A stretch of DNA of 64,000 nt from CADEED01 sp020442965 (lineage in GTDB: Bacteria; Pseudomonadota; Gammaproteobacteria; Steroidobacterales; Steroidobacteraceae). Of the stretch, positions 44,163 through 54,035 are shown one piece after another. Under the pieces are notes generated by a model. That model did no database searches. It had not been told where the DNA came from and saw only the letters and a list, made by a program, of their open reading frames with translations. Each line of letters begins with the position of its first letter. Position 1 is the stretch's first letter. The translations under genes were made by a program, and so were the position numbers. The DNA lies in NCBI GenBank assembly GCA_041395525.1, contig JAWLAH010000001.1, positions 310,001 through 374,000 on the forward strand. The letters run 5' to 3'.

Positions 44163-45899
44163 ATGGTCTTAGCCCAGATGGCGCAGCGAATTTCAGGGCG
44201 TTTTCACCAGCGGTTCGCCCTGCGGCTGCTGGTACTCGTACTCGCGTCGGGTACGGCGATCAGCGCAGTCCCGGAAATCGCAACTGAACTCGCGCTAGAG
44301 CCGAGCATGCTGACGGGCGACGTCGCCGAACTCGCGCCCACAGCGGTTGCGGCGCGTAGTCGGACCGAGCAACTGCCAAAGTTGGTTCTGCGCGCTGCCC
44401 GCAGGAGTGGAACAGTCTTTTGGCTGACCTCGCAACTGCCCGCGGCTGCCGCGAAGATAGCGGATCCGGCGCTGCTGATCGAAAAGGGCCGGCACCTCGC
44501 CGTCGATCTGTACCTGCTACGCGATGGCGCTGCGAAAGCGATACTGCCAGCGACTGCGTTGCCAGGTTTCTTCGGCATGCACACGGCGGTGTATGCGCTA
44601 CCGGATCCACTGCGCGCTGGCGATCAGATGATTGCGCGTGTAACGGCAACTGGACGTGGAGCCGAGGACTTGCAGTTGCGTGTGGCGGGGTTGGCGGACA
44701 CCCTCGCACTCGGTGCGACGCATGCCCGAACGATTACGCTGGCGTTCGGTGCACTCGCCGCGATGTCACTCGGCGCACTCGTTATCTGGCTCGTGCTCAA
44801 GGAGCGCATCTTTCTCCTGTATTGCGCACTGTTTACGCTGCAGGCTCTCTACATTCTTTTTCTGTCCGGTCAGGGGTTTGATTGGCCCGTACTCGCCGCA
44901 GCAGTCCCGCTAGGCGCACACACGTGGAATGTACCCGCCGCACTCAGTGGCGCGGCGGCCTGCTGGTTCGTCCGCGAGATCGCCGACTTGCGACGATTTT
45001 CGCCGCGCGTCTATCGCATGTTCGGTTGGCTCGCGTGGGTTTTCATCGCCCTCGCCCTGGCCAATTTCGCGGGGGCCTTCGGGCTTGGCGGCGTCATCGC
45101 TGCGATCGGCAACCTGGTCTTTCTGGCGACGGCGGTTTTTACCCTGGCCGTCGCGTTCCTGGCGTGGCGACGCGGCAACCGCGCGGCCGGCTGGTTTCTG
45201 ATTGCCTGGGCGCTGCTGGAAGCGGCGACAATCGCTTCGGCCGTCGTCCTGCTGGTGGCGGACGGCTCCAGTGCCGAACAGCTCTTCTACTACGGCATGC
45301 CCATTTCGATGGTGCTCGCCGCGATCCTGGTGGCGCTGGGTGTCGCCGATCGCTTGCGCGAGCAACGCCTGGCGCTCTCCGATGCCGAGCGGCGCGCACA
45401 GACCGACCCACTGACCGGCGTACTGAATCGCGCCTCCTTGCTCGAACGGCTCGATGCAGCCTGTGCTCGCGCACGCAATCGCGATTTGCCAATCGCGATA
45501 TTGTTCATCGACCTCGATCATTTCAAGGAGATCAACGATTCGTTCGGTCACCGCGCCGGTGATGCTTGCCTGCGGTCGATAATCGGCCCGATCCAGGCCG
45601 AGTTGCGCCAGTCGGATGTGATCGGCCGCTATGGTGGCGAGGAATTCGTGGTGCTCCTGAGTAGCGCGACAGCCGGTGCCGCCTATCCCATCGCTGAGCG
45701 CATACGCGAGCGAGTAGCGACCACGCAGATAACCGGCTTCGGCAAGCCGATCCAGGTGACCTGCAGCATCGGTGTCGCTGCCAGCGATACACTCGGCCTG
45801 ATGGGGGAGGAACTCATCGAACGTGCCGATGCTGCTGTCTATGCGGCTAAATGGTCCGGCCGCAACTGCGTTCAGGTAGCCATGCCACTCGCGGCATAG
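44163..45899 (+). CDS. Diguanylate cyclase with 7TMR-DISM sensory region
   Basis: The 578-residue protein has an N-terminal signal helix and a periplasmic beta-rich domain (about residues 40-200). Seven transmembrane helices of 7TMR-DISM type follow (about 205-400), and a cytoplasmic GGDEF domain completes it. The cyclase motif is RYGGEEFVVLL, an active variant, and RQSD five residues before it is an I-site for product inhibition. LTGVLNRASLLERL and FIDLDHFKEINDSFGHRAGD are the usual substrate and metal blocks. The protein should make c-di-GMP in response to an envelope signal. The divergent gap 43927-44162 holds its promoter. Confidence 0.9.
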   Translation: MVLAQMAQRISGRFHQRFALRLLVLVLASGTAISAVPEIATELALEPSMLTGDVAELAPTAVAARSRTEQLPKLVLRAARRSGTVFWLTSQLPAAAAKIADPALLIEKGRHLAVDLYLLRDGAAKAILPATALPGFFGMHTAVYALPDPLRAGDQMIARVTATGRGAEDLQLRVAGLADTLALGATHARTITLAFGALAAMSLGALVIWLVLKERIFLLYCALFTLQALYILFLSGQGFDWPVLAAAVPLGAHTWNVPAALSGAAACWFVREIADLRRFSPRVYRMFGWLAWVFIALALANFAGAFGLGGVIAAIGNLVFLATAVFTLAVAFLAWRRGNRAAGWFLIAWALLEAATIASAVVLLVADGSSAEQLFYYGMPISMVLAAILVALGVADRLREQRLALSDAERRAQTDPLTGVLNRASLLERLDAACARARNRDLPIAILFIDLDHFKEINDSFGHRAGDACLRSIIGPIQAELRQSDVIGRYGGEEFVVLLSSATAGAAYPIAERIRERVATTQITGFGKPIQVTCSIGVAASDTLGLMGEELIERADAAVYAAKWSGRNCVQVAMPLAA

Positions 45900-45947
45900 C
45901 TGGCCTTACTACCCATCCAGATCCATAGCAATTTGCCGGGAGACCCT

Positions 45948-48013
45948 ATGAGCATCCGCAGCCTCGCAAGAACCGCGTTGATCGCGATCTACCTGATTGG
46001 CGTGACAGCCGTGGCCGCAAGCGCCGATTCCTGGCTGCTGCAATCGCGCGACATATTTGCGCTCGAAACCGCCAGCGATCCGCAGATCTCGCCGGACGGC
46101 AAGCGAATCGTCTATGTGCGCCGCAGCTACGACGTCATGACCGACAAGCCGCGCGCCAATTTGTGGATCGTCAATACAGACGGCAGCGGCCAGCGACCGC
46201 TACGGTCCGACACTAACAACCACAGCTCACCGCGCTGGTCGCACGATGGCACGAGGCTGGCGTTTATCTCCGATGCCGAAGGCAAGCCACAGCTTTTCGT
46301 GCGCTGGATGGACACCGGCCAGACTGCGTTGCTGACCGATCTCACCGAGTCACCGCGCGATCTCACGTGGTCACCAGACGGCAAGTCGCTCGCATTCACC
46401 CAGCTGGTGGCTGCCGACAAGCCGTCGCTAGCCAAAGCGCCCGACAAGCCAGAAGGCGCGAACTGGGCGCCCCCGGTGACAGTGATCGACCAGGTAGTCT
46501 ATCGCGTCGACGGCCAGGGCTACCTCAAGAGTGGTTACTCGCACGTATTTGTCGTCTCCTCGGATGGTGGCGCACCGCGACAACTGACCAGTGGCAATTT
46601 CAATCACGAGGGCACGCTGGCATTCACTCCCGATGGCAAACGCCTGCTGCTCTCGGCGAACCGCCGCGACGACTGGCAGCTGAATCCCGTCGACAGCGAC
46701 ATACACGTCATCGATCTCGCAAGCGGCGCGATGACCCAGCTGACCAAGCGCGACGGACCGGATACCAACCCCGTTGTCGCTCCCAACGGCAAGAGTATCG
46801 CCTATCTGGGCTTCGACGATCGCAAGCTCGGCAATCAGAATGCGCGGCTGTACCTCATGGCGATCGACGGCAGCAACGCACGCGTCGTTAGTCAGGATTT
46901 CGATTACAGTATCGAAGACCCTGTCTGGGCGGAGAACAGCCGCAGCCTGTACTTTGTCTACGACAAAGCCGGTATCCGACGTATTGGCAATATTTCCGAG
47001 GACGGCAAGATCCGCGAGATCGCGCGCCAGGTAGGTAGCAGCGACATCGGCCGACCCTATACGGGTGGCAGTTTCTCAGCGGCGCGCACCGGCGCGATCG
47101 CATTCGTGCAAAACTCAACCCGTTCGCCGGGCGATGTTGCGGTGGTCGACTCACGCGGCAAATCGGTGCGAATTCTCACCGCGCTCAACGCCGACCTGTT
47201 TGCACACAAGAAGCTCGGCGCGGTGGAACGACTCACCTGGTCATCGTCAGCGGACCAGCGCCAGATTGAGGGCTGGCTGGTTACCCCGCCCAATTTTGAC
47301 GCGGGCCGCAAGTATCCGCTGATCCTCGAGATTCACGGCGGACCGTTCACCGCGTACGGACCCAACTCAGCGTCGAGATCCAGCGCTATGCCGCCGAGGG
47401 CTACATGGTGCTATACGCCAACCCTCGTGGCAGCACGAGCTACGGCGAGGATTTCGCCAATCTCATTCATCACGCCTATCCCGGCAATGACTACGACGAT
47501 CTGATGTCAGGCGTGGACGCTGTCATCGCGCGCGGCAATGTCGATCCCGAACAGCTGTTCGTCACTGGCGGATCCGGCGGTGGCGTACTCACCGCGTGGA
47601 TCGTCGGCAAGACCGACCGCTTTCGTGCCGCGGTCGTCGCCAAGCCCGTAATCAATTGGACGAGCTTTGTGCTCACGGCTGACATGAACAACTTCTTCTA
47701 TCGCTACTGGTTTTCCGGGCCGCCGTGGGAGGCGCAGGCGGAGTACTGGCGACGCTCGCCGTTGTCCCTGGTTGGCAATGTGAAGACACCGACGATGTTG
47801 CTAACAGGTGAAGCCGACTATCGCACCCCGAGTAGTGAGGCGGAGCAGTTCTATCAGGCGTTGCAGTTGCGCAGCGTGCCGACGCTGATGGTGCGCTTGC
47901 CACAAGCCTCGCATGGCATGACCGGGCGGCCCAGCCAGTTCATCGCCAAAATAGACAATATCCTGGCGTGGTTTGCACGCTACCGGAGCCGATCAGAAGC
48001 ACAGCAGAACTGA
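45948..48013 (+). pseudogene. S9 family peptidase (prolyl oligopeptidase), single frameshift
   Basis: ATG 45948 opens a signal-peptide-bearing protein with a WD40/TolB-like beta-propeller (SPDGKRIVYVRR and later PDGKSLAF repeats) and the start of the hydrolase domain (YPLILEIHGGPFTAYGPN). Then the frame must shift near 47373: one base, apparently a T after AAC, is missing. The second frame continues with VEIQRYAAEGYMVLYANPRG and the complete triad: Ser in VTGGSGGGVLTAW, Asp in TGEADYRTP and His in PQASHGMTG. Restored length is about 688. A single indel in an otherwise perfect gene favours sequence error. Confidence 0.85.
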
Positions 48014-48179
48014 TGGCGGGTGCGGCAGCGGGTAGCGGGACCGCTCGGCCGCAGCGCGGTGCCTGGCCAGGTCGAGCCCCGGCGCGACCGGCAGCCCTGT
48101 TGTTCCTTGAGTTTGCCCCTAGAACTGCTACCCTGCGCGTCCTTTTTTGCCGGCCGAACATTTCCCGGCAGAGTGACCC

Positions 48180-50009
48180 ATGACCGATCCGCAACGTTCA
48201 ATTCGCAACATCGCCATCATCGCGCACGTCGACCACGGTAAGACGACCCTGGTGGATTGCCTGCTGCGCCAGTCGGGCACCTTCGCCGCGCATGAAAAAA
48301 TGACCGAACGCGTGATGGACTCGAATGACATCGAGCGCGAGCGTGGCATCACCATTCTCGCCAAGAACTGCGCGATCGAATACGGCGATACCCGCATCAA
48401 TATCGTCGACACGCCCGGTCACGCTGACTTTGGCGGTGAAGTCGAGCGCGTGCTCTCGATGGTCGACGCAGTGCTGGTCGTCGTCGACGCGGTTGATGGG
48501 CCGATGCCGCAGACGCGTTTCGTCACCAAGAAGGCGCTTGCTTTGGGCCATAAGGCCATCGTCGTCATCAACAAGATCGATCGTCCTGGCGCGCGACCCG
48601 ACTGGGTGGTGGACCAGACTTTCGATCTTTTCGACAAGTTGGGTGCTACCGACCAACAACTCGACTTCCCGGTCATCTACACCTCAGCGCTCGAGGGCTG
48701 GGCGAGTACGGATCACATGCGTCGCGAGCCTGATATGCGTGCGCTTTACGAAGCGATCCTGCAATTCGTGCCGGAGCCACCTTGTGAGCTCGACGCGCCC
48801 TTGCAATTGCAAATCTCGACGCTCGACTACAATTCCTACGTCGGCCGCATTGGTATCGGTCGAGTGCGACGGGGCACCGTACGGGCTGGCCAGACCGTTG
48901 CCCTGCGCGATGGCGCGGCTGATCGCGGCACCGCCAAAATCGTGCAGGTACTGAGCTTCAAGGGTTTGCAGCGAGTTCCGGTCGAATCGGCTGTCGCCGG
49001 CGACATCGTCGCCATCACCGGCATCGACGACGTCAATATCGGGCTGACCATTTGCGACCCTTTGGCACCGGTCGGGTTACCGCCGATCGCGGTGGACGAA
49101 CCGACGCTGGTGATGACGTTTCAAGTCAACACGTCGCCGATGGCGGGGCGCGAAGGCAAGTACGTCACCAGCCGTCAGATCCGCGAACGTTTGCAGCGCG
49201 AGTTGCAGAGCAACGTCGCCTTGCGCGTCGACGAGACCGCCGATGCCGACGTGTTTCGCGTCTCCGGGCGTGGCGAATTGCATTTGACCGTCCTGATCGA
49301 GACGATGCGCCGCGAAGGCTACGAGCTCGCGGTCGGCAAGCCGCAAGTATTGACGAAAGTGGTGGATGGCGAGGAACAGGAGCCCTTCGAAGCACTCACC
49401 ATCGATGTCGAAGAAACCCACCAGGGCGGCGTGATGGAAGCCCTGGGGTCGCGCCGCGCCGAAATGCGCGACCTAACGACGGACGGTCGCGGCCGTGTGC
49501 GGATCGAATACCGCGTACCAGCGCGCGGGCTGATTGGCTTTCAAAACGAATTCATGAATCTCACTCGCGGCACGGGTCTCATGAGTCATATCTTCGACGG
49601 CTATGGGGTCGTCAAAGGCGATATTCCCGAGCGCCACAATGGCGTACTGATCAGCAACGAGAACGGTGTCGCGGTGGCCTATGCGCTGTTTTCACTACAG
49701 GATCGCGGCAAGTTGTTTGCCTCGCATGGCGATCCAGTCTACGAGGGCATGATCATCGGTATCCACAGCCGCGAGAACGATCTCGTCGTCAATCCGATCA
49801 AGACCAAGAAACTCACCAACGTCCGCGCCTCGGGCAAGGATGACGCGCTGCTTTTGACGACCCCCATCGCTGTCACGCTGGAGTATGCGGTCGAATTCAT
49901 TGCAGACGACGAGCTCGTCGAGGTCACCCCACAATCCATCCGCATCCGCAAGCGGCGCCTGCAGGAACACGAGCGCAAACGGGCGTCGCGTGCGGAAGAC
50001 GCCGCCTAA
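48180..50009 (+). CDS. typA: Translational GTPase TypA/BipA
   Basis: BipA/TypA is a ribosome-associated GTPase involved in 50S assembly and stress adaptation. The 609-residue protein has G1 AHVDHGKTTLVD, G3 VDTPGHADFGGE and G4 NKIDRPGARPDWV, then the domain II beta barrel, EF-G-like domains III and V, and the specific C-terminus (IRIRKRRLQEHERKRASR). Length and motifs match the family throughout. It stands alone with a 166-base upstream gap that holds no other gene. Confidence 0.97.
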   Translation: MTDPQRSIRNIAIIAHVDHGKTTLVDCLLRQSGTFAAHEKMTERVMDSNDIERERGITILAKNCAIEYGDTRINIVDTPGHADFGGEVERVLSMVDAVLVVVDAVDGPMPQTRFVTKKALALGHKAIVVINKIDRPGARPDWVVDQTFDLFDKLGATDQQLDFPVIYTSALEGWASTDHMRREPDMRALYEAILQFVPEPPCELDAPLQLQISTLDYNSYVGRIGIGRVRRGTVRAGQTVALRDGAADRGTAKIVQVLSFKGLQRVPVESAVAGDIVAITGIDDVNIGLTICDPLAPVGLPPIAVDEPTLVMTFQVNTSPMAGREGKYVTSRQIRERLQRELQSNVALRVDETADADVFRVSGRGELHLTVLIETMRREGYELAVGKPQVLTKVVDGEEQEPFEALTIDVEETHQGGVMEALGSRRAEMRDLTTDGRGRVRIEYRVPARGLIGFQNEFMNLTRGTGLMSHIFDGYGVVKGDIPERHNGVLISNENGVAVAYALFSLQDRGKLFASHGDPVYEGMIIGIHSRENDLVVNPIKTKKLTNVRASGKDDALLLTTPIAVTLEYAVEFIADDELVEVTPQSIRIRKRRLQEHERKRASRAEDAA

Positions 50010-50027
50010 CGGCTAACGCTCGATGGC

Positions 50028-50047
50028 GGTGTGATGCGAATCACACC
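50028..50047. promoter_or_regulatory. Perfect CRP/Clp-type palindrome TGTGA-N6-TCACA
   Basis: GGTGTGAT (50028-50035) and ATCACACC (50040-50047) are exact inverted repeats. The core TGTGA-N6-TCACA equals the consensus of CRP, Vfr and Clp. It lies 24 bases before the next gene's ATG and 18 after the typA stop. A stem-loop with a GCGA loop is the alternative reading, but no T-run follows. Confidence 0.5.
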
Positions 50048-50071
50048 AGACTGGGCGCAGGCGGCGGCACT

Positions 50072-51523
50072 ATGTCGTCAAGCATGGCTGGCACATACTC
50101 AACAACGTTAGCGACAGCGGGCGGCACCGGATCGCACCCGTTTGATGCAGCACTCGCCGACAGTCGGCTGCTCGCCTGGGGCCGGCCGGTTCTCGCGCTC
50201 GTGGCGCGCCGGTGGCAGGTCTTGCTGGTGGGTGCGATCGCCATCGCGGCGGCGAACTTGCTGTCACCCCATCTCGCGTTCGGCAGCCTCGTGTTGGGGT
50301 CTGGCATCGTGCCGCGGCTCGTCGACTGGCTCATTGGGCTGACCACCGGTTCCTTCGTATTCGCCGCGAGCTATGCGGCGCTCGCCAGGCGCGAAGGCGT
50401 GGCATATGGCATTGCACACGTTGAACCGTGGCAGTCGCTACCGCTGCGAGGCTTGCTGCTGGCATTGATCTGGTCCGCCGTCGCCTTGGTCGTCGGGCTG
50501 ATCGCATTGCTCCTCGGCTTCTCGATCATCAAGATGTTAGGTGGCGTCCCCGGCGGGCGCGGGGGTCTCGGAGCGCTGCTGGCCCTCGGCCTCTACGCGC
50601 TGTACATAGTGCCGGCCCTCCTGTTTCTATTGGCCCCGTTGTGGGCTGGTATGTGGCTACGCTACAACTTGTCCTTCGCACGCATCGTACGGACTGACGA
50701 GAGTGCCTGGACGGCGTTCCGCCTTGCATGGCAGCGCGTGTCCGCGGAGAACTGGCGCTATTTCTCGCATTCCTATCTCGTCATGTTGGCGATTGCCGCG
50801 CTTGCGCTGCTGGCACTCTGGCTGCAGCTCGGCGCATCGAATCTGGTGACCGCAGCGATCTCCACCGCCCTCGTGATGATCGCGCTGATGATCTCGGTAG
50901 CCGTGACGTTCGTGATTGAACGTGTGTACGATCCTTCGCTCGGTCTCCAACTGGGCGAGACGTCGAATCCACCTGGTGCAGCATCAGCGCCTATCGAGAC
51001 ACCGCCCGCGCCGATGCCAGCCGCAGCGACCGTGGCACCGGGTGCACAGGAGCCGCTCAGCACTGCCGAGTTCGTCAGACTCATGGCGGCACCTGGCCGG
51101 GATCCGCGCGAAGTGCGCACGCTGCTCGGTCGCTGCGTCGACAAATCGGCCGCACTCACTGCAATACGCCCGAGCATTCTCTCGTTAGCCCAAAGCACGC
51201 GCGTCGCCGAAGCGATTGTTCTCGCGGAGGCTGCCCTGACCCAAGACGCCCGATTTTTCGCGGCCGATCCTGATGCGATCATGCCGCTGGCCAAACGTCT
51301 GGCAGCCGGCGGCCGCACCGACCTCGCCATGCGGGTGTTGCAGCCCTTCGTACGCGACGAGCGGAGCCACCAACTTCATCTGACGGCGGCTCTCTTCGCC
51401 GCCCATTTGCTGGCCCAGGCGCTAAACAAGCCGGCGGCTGCCAGACAGTTTCTCATCAACCTCAAGAAGCTCTACCCGCACGAACCGCTGATCGATCAGC
51501 AGCTCAAGCGCCTGCCGACCTGA
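50072..51523 (+). CDS. Uncharacterised polytopic membrane protein with C-terminal helical domain
   Basis: The 483-residue protein has about six transmembrane segments (roughly residues 48-66, 85-105, 122-150, 160-190, 228-250 and 255-280). A Pro/Ala-rich linker (PPAPMPAAATVAPGAQEP) leads to a soluble C-terminal helical domain of about 150 residues, where repeated Ala/Leu helices such as RVAEAIVLAEAALTQDARFF resemble TPR-like repeats. I recognise no named family. A CRP-type palindrome lies just upstream; the following two envelope genes run in the same direction. Confidence 0.75.
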   Translation: MSSSMAGTYSTTLATAGGTGSHPFDAALADSRLLAWGRPVLALVARRWQVLLVGAIAIAAANLLSPHLAFGSLVLGSGIVPRLVDWLIGLTTGSFVFAASYAALARREGVAYGIAHVEPWQSLPLRGLLLALIWSAVALVVGLIALLLGFSIIKMLGGVPGGRGGLGALLALGLYALYIVPALLFLLAPLWAGMWLRYNLSFARIVRTDESAWTAFRLAWQRVSAENWRYFSHSYLVMLAIAALALLALWLQLGASNLVTAAISTALVMIALMISVAVTFVIERVYDPSLGLQLGETSNPPGAASAPIETPPAPMPAAATVAPGAQEPLSTAEFVRLMAAPGRDPREVRTLLGRCVDKSAALTAIRPSILSLAQSTRVAEAIVLAEAALTQDARFFAADPDAIMPLAKRLAAGGRTDLAMRVLQPFVRDERSHQLHLTAALFAAHLLAQALNKPAAARQFLINLKKLYPHEPLIDQQLKRLPT

Positions 51524-51644
51524 GCAATCGATCCATTCCCGGCGCCGCCATTGGAGTGCCGCGGCCGGAATTTGCTGGCAAACTCTCTGCAGGCGCGCAC
51601 CAGTTGCGGGGTCCGCCGAACACGGGCGAGCTAGGGAAGTCTGC

Positions 51645-52379
51645 ATGCGACATTTTTTTCTGGTCTTGATACTGGCGACGCTCACTGCTCCGATAGCGAT
51701 TGCCGCTGACTCCGCAACGCTGCAACAATCTGCCACCGCCGCCTATCTGCGAGCCGATGGGATCGCACTACAGTCGTTAGCAACCGACGTACAGGCCTGG
51801 CGAACGACCGGCGATCGAGACGAACGCTACACCGCTGCCTACGTGGCGTTCCGCCAAACCCAACTCGCAGCGGTCGCCGAAGACAAGCAACGGCTACGAA
51901 CATCTGGCGAGCAGTGTGTCGCGGCGAGCGCCGCCGCGATTCAGACAGATGAACGATACGCCGAGGCTCATGCGCTGCAGGCCGCCTGTTACGGCTATCT
52001 CGCCACGCTCGGTGGCTTCGGTGCAATTTCGTCGGGCCGCAAGAGTGGCAAAGCGATGGATGTCGCGTTGGCGCTGGCGCCGCGCAATCCGCGCGTCATA
52101 CTGATAGACGCCCTGGGGCTCGCCTTCCGGCCCAGATTCGTGGGCGGCGACAAGACCAAAGCCTACCAACGCTGCCGCGAGGCCGCATCCGTGTTCGACG
52201 CCTCCCGGGCGACGGTGGCGACCCCTGATTGGGGCGCGCCCGAATCCTGGTACTGGGTCGGCCGCGGTGCCGAGAATGCGGGCGATGCAACGGCTGCTCG
52301 TCAAGCCTATGAACGGGCTCTGGCACTCGCGAACGACTTCGCGGCTGCACGCCGACGTCTTGCGACGCTGACCCACTAA
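51645..52379 (+). CDS. Secreted TPR-like protein of unknown function
   Basis: The 244-residue product has a cleavable signal peptide (MRHFFLVLILATLTAPIAIA). TPR-like alpha helices follow: AEAHALQAACYGYLATLGG, then ALALAPRNPRVILIDALGL and finally AARQAYERALALANDFAAAR, the last close to the TPR consensus. It is probably periplasmic and acts by protein contact. AGGGAAG precedes the ATG. No specific partner can be named. Confidence 0.8.
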   Translation: MRHFFLVLILATLTAPIAIAADSATLQQSATAAYLRADGIALQSLATDVQAWRTTGDRDERYTAAYVAFRQTQLAAVAEDKQRLRTSGEQCVAASAAAIQTDERYAEAHALQAACYGYLATLGGFGAISSGRKSGKAMDVALALAPRNPRVILIDALGLAFRPRFVGGDKTKAYQRCREAASVFDASRATVATPDWGAPESWYWVGRGAENAGDATAARQAYERALALANDFAAARRRLATLTH

Positions 52380-52396
52380 CCACTGGGGCGGAAACA

Positions 52397-53344
52397 ATGG
52401 CGTGCCTCGCGAATCTTACCTGTCAACGAATCGTGGCGACGATCGCCGCCCTTGGCTACGCCTGTATCGCACTGGCAGCCGCACCATCCGCGAGTCCACC
52501 GGCGCGACTCAGGACGACGGATGCGATCGTCGCAAGCGCGCAACGAAGCGATTGGCGTGCTAACGACCTCGACAATACGCTCTATCTGCAGCTCGATACC
52601 GGTCGCGTCGTCATGGAGCTCGCGCCGCGTTTTGCGCCAGCGCATGTCGCTAACATCAAGAAGCTCGTCGCTGCGCAATACTTCGACGGCCTTGCGATAG
52701 CGCGGGTGCAGGACAATTTCGTCGTGCAGTGGGGTGACCCGGATGGCAAACGCTCCACCGGCGCTGCGGCACGAACGCTGCGCGCCGAATTCGATCGGGC
52801 CGATACGGCCGACCTGCCTTTCAACCAGCTGCCCGATCGCGACGGCTACGCCGCGCAGGTGGGGTTCTCCGAGAGCTTTCCCGCTGCGCGCGACCGAAAC
52901 ACCCACCGCGCCTGGCTTACCCACTGCTATGCCACACTGGGCGTGGGCCGCGACAATGCCGCTGACAGCGGTGGCGGCACCGAACTCTATGTCGTCATCG
53001 GTCACGCGCCGCGGCAACTCGACCGCAATGTCACCGTCGTCGGGCGGGTGCTGCAGGGCATCGAATTGTTATCGTCGTTACCGCGCGGCACAGCGGCGAT
53101 GGGCATGTACGAAACGCCCGCACAACGGATTCCGATTCGCTCCATCCGGCTCGCGAGCAACGTGCCACCGGAACAACGCACCTCGCTCGAAATCCTGCGG
53201 ACCGACACTGCAACGTTTCAGGAGCTGATCGAATCGCGGCGCAATCGCCCCGACGCGTGGTATATCAACCGCAGTGGCTATATCGATTTGTGCAACGTAC
53301 CGATCCCGGTACGACAAACGACAGCCAAGCAAGCGCCGCGCTGA
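52397..53344 (+). CDS. Periplasmic cyclophilin-type peptidylprolyl isomerase
   Basis: The enzyme speeds cis-trans isomerisation of prolyl bonds, here outside the cytoplasm because an N-terminal signal is present (about residues 1-28). The 315-residue protein carries a cyclophilin domain with RVVMELAPRFAPAHVANIKK near residue 75, YFDGLAIARVQDNFVVQWGD near 95, and an HAPRQLDRNVTVVGRVLQG block near 205. A long C-terminal extension of about 70 residues has no clear match. The start follows GGGGCGGA. modB begins one base after its stop. Confidence 0.88.
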   Translation: MACLANLTCQRIVATIAALGYACIALAAAPSASPPARLRTTDAIVASAQRSDWRANDLDNTLYLQLDTGRVVMELAPRFAPAHVANIKKLVAAQYFDGLAIARVQDNFVVQWGDPDGKRSTGAAARTLRAEFDRADTADLPFNQLPDRDGYAAQVGFSESFPAARDRNTHRAWLTHCYATLGVGRDNAADSGGGTELYVVIGHAPRQLDRNVTVVGRVLQGIELLSSLPRGTAAMGMYETPAQRIPIRSIRLASNVPPEQRTSLEILRTDTATFQELIESRRNRPDAWYINRSGYIDLCNVPIPVRQTTAKQAPR

Positions 53345-53345
53345 C

Positions 53346-54032
53346 GTGCTCGAACCCGCAGAATGGGAAGCCCTGACGCTGTCGCTGCGCATCGCGCTCC
53401 GCAGTGTCGTGATAGGCCTCCCGCTGGCCATTCTCGTAGCGACCTTGCTCGCACGCGGCAAGTTCTTTGGTCGGCTGCTGCTCGATGCGCTGGTACATCT
53501 GCCCCTCGTGCTCCCGCCGGTCGTCGTTGGATATCTGCTGCTCGTGCTGTTTGGCGTACACGGTCCAATCGGCGCCTGGCTCGAAAACACGTTCAATGTG
53601 CGGCTCGCCTTCACGACGGCGGGCGCCGCGCTGGCAACCGCCGTCATGGCGTTTCCGTTGATGGTCCGCTCCATTCGCATATCTCTCGAAGCAATCGACC
53701 GCGGGCTCGAAGAGGCAGCGCGCACGCTGGGCGCCGGACCGATCGATCGCTTCGTGACGATCACGCTGCCCCTGATGGCTCCCGGCATACTGGCAGGTGG
53801 GATCACCGCGTTTGCGGCGGGGCTCGGCGAGTTCGGCGCCGTGATAACCTTTGCCGCAAATATTCCTGGTGAGACGCGAACGTTACCGCTCGCGCTGTAC
53901 ACCGCGATCCAGAGTCCGGGCGGCGACGCGCTGGCGGCACGCCTCGCGTCACTGTCATTCCTACTCGGTCTCGCGGGCCTCGTTGCTGCCGAGTGGAGCG
54001 GCCGAGCATTGCAACGACGACTGGGGCGTTAG
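53346..54032 (+). CDS. modB: Molybdate ABC transporter permease
   Basis: ModB is the membrane subunit of the molybdate importer. The 228-residue protein has five or six transmembrane helices and the permease EAA loop EEAARTLGAGPIDRFVTITL, plus FAAGLGEFGAVITFAANIPG typical of ModB. The start is GTG 53346, right after the cyclophilin stop. modC follows after three bases. No modA (periplasmic binding protein) is adjacent, so binding protein supply must be encoded elsewhere. Confidence 0.93.
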   Translation: MLEPAEWEALTLSLRIALRSVVIGLPLAILVATLLARGKFFGRLLLDALVHLPLVLPPVVVGYLLLVLFGVHGPIGAWLENTFNVRLAFTTAGAALATAVMAFPLMVRSIRISLEAIDRGLEEAARTLGAGPIDRFVTITLPLMAPGILAGGITAFAAGLGEFGAVITFAANIPGETRTLPLALYTAIQSPGGDALAARLASLSFLLGLAGLVAAEWSGRALQRRLGR

Positions 54033-54035
54033 CCC

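Noticed and set aside
47361..47380. Programmed ribosomal frameshift in the S9 peptidase
   Set aside because: No slippery heptamer or pseudoknot-like sequence is seen; a one-base consensus error is simpler.
48014..48179. Terminator between the S9 peptidase and typA
   Set aside because: GC-rich short inverted repeats exist, but none is followed by a T-run.
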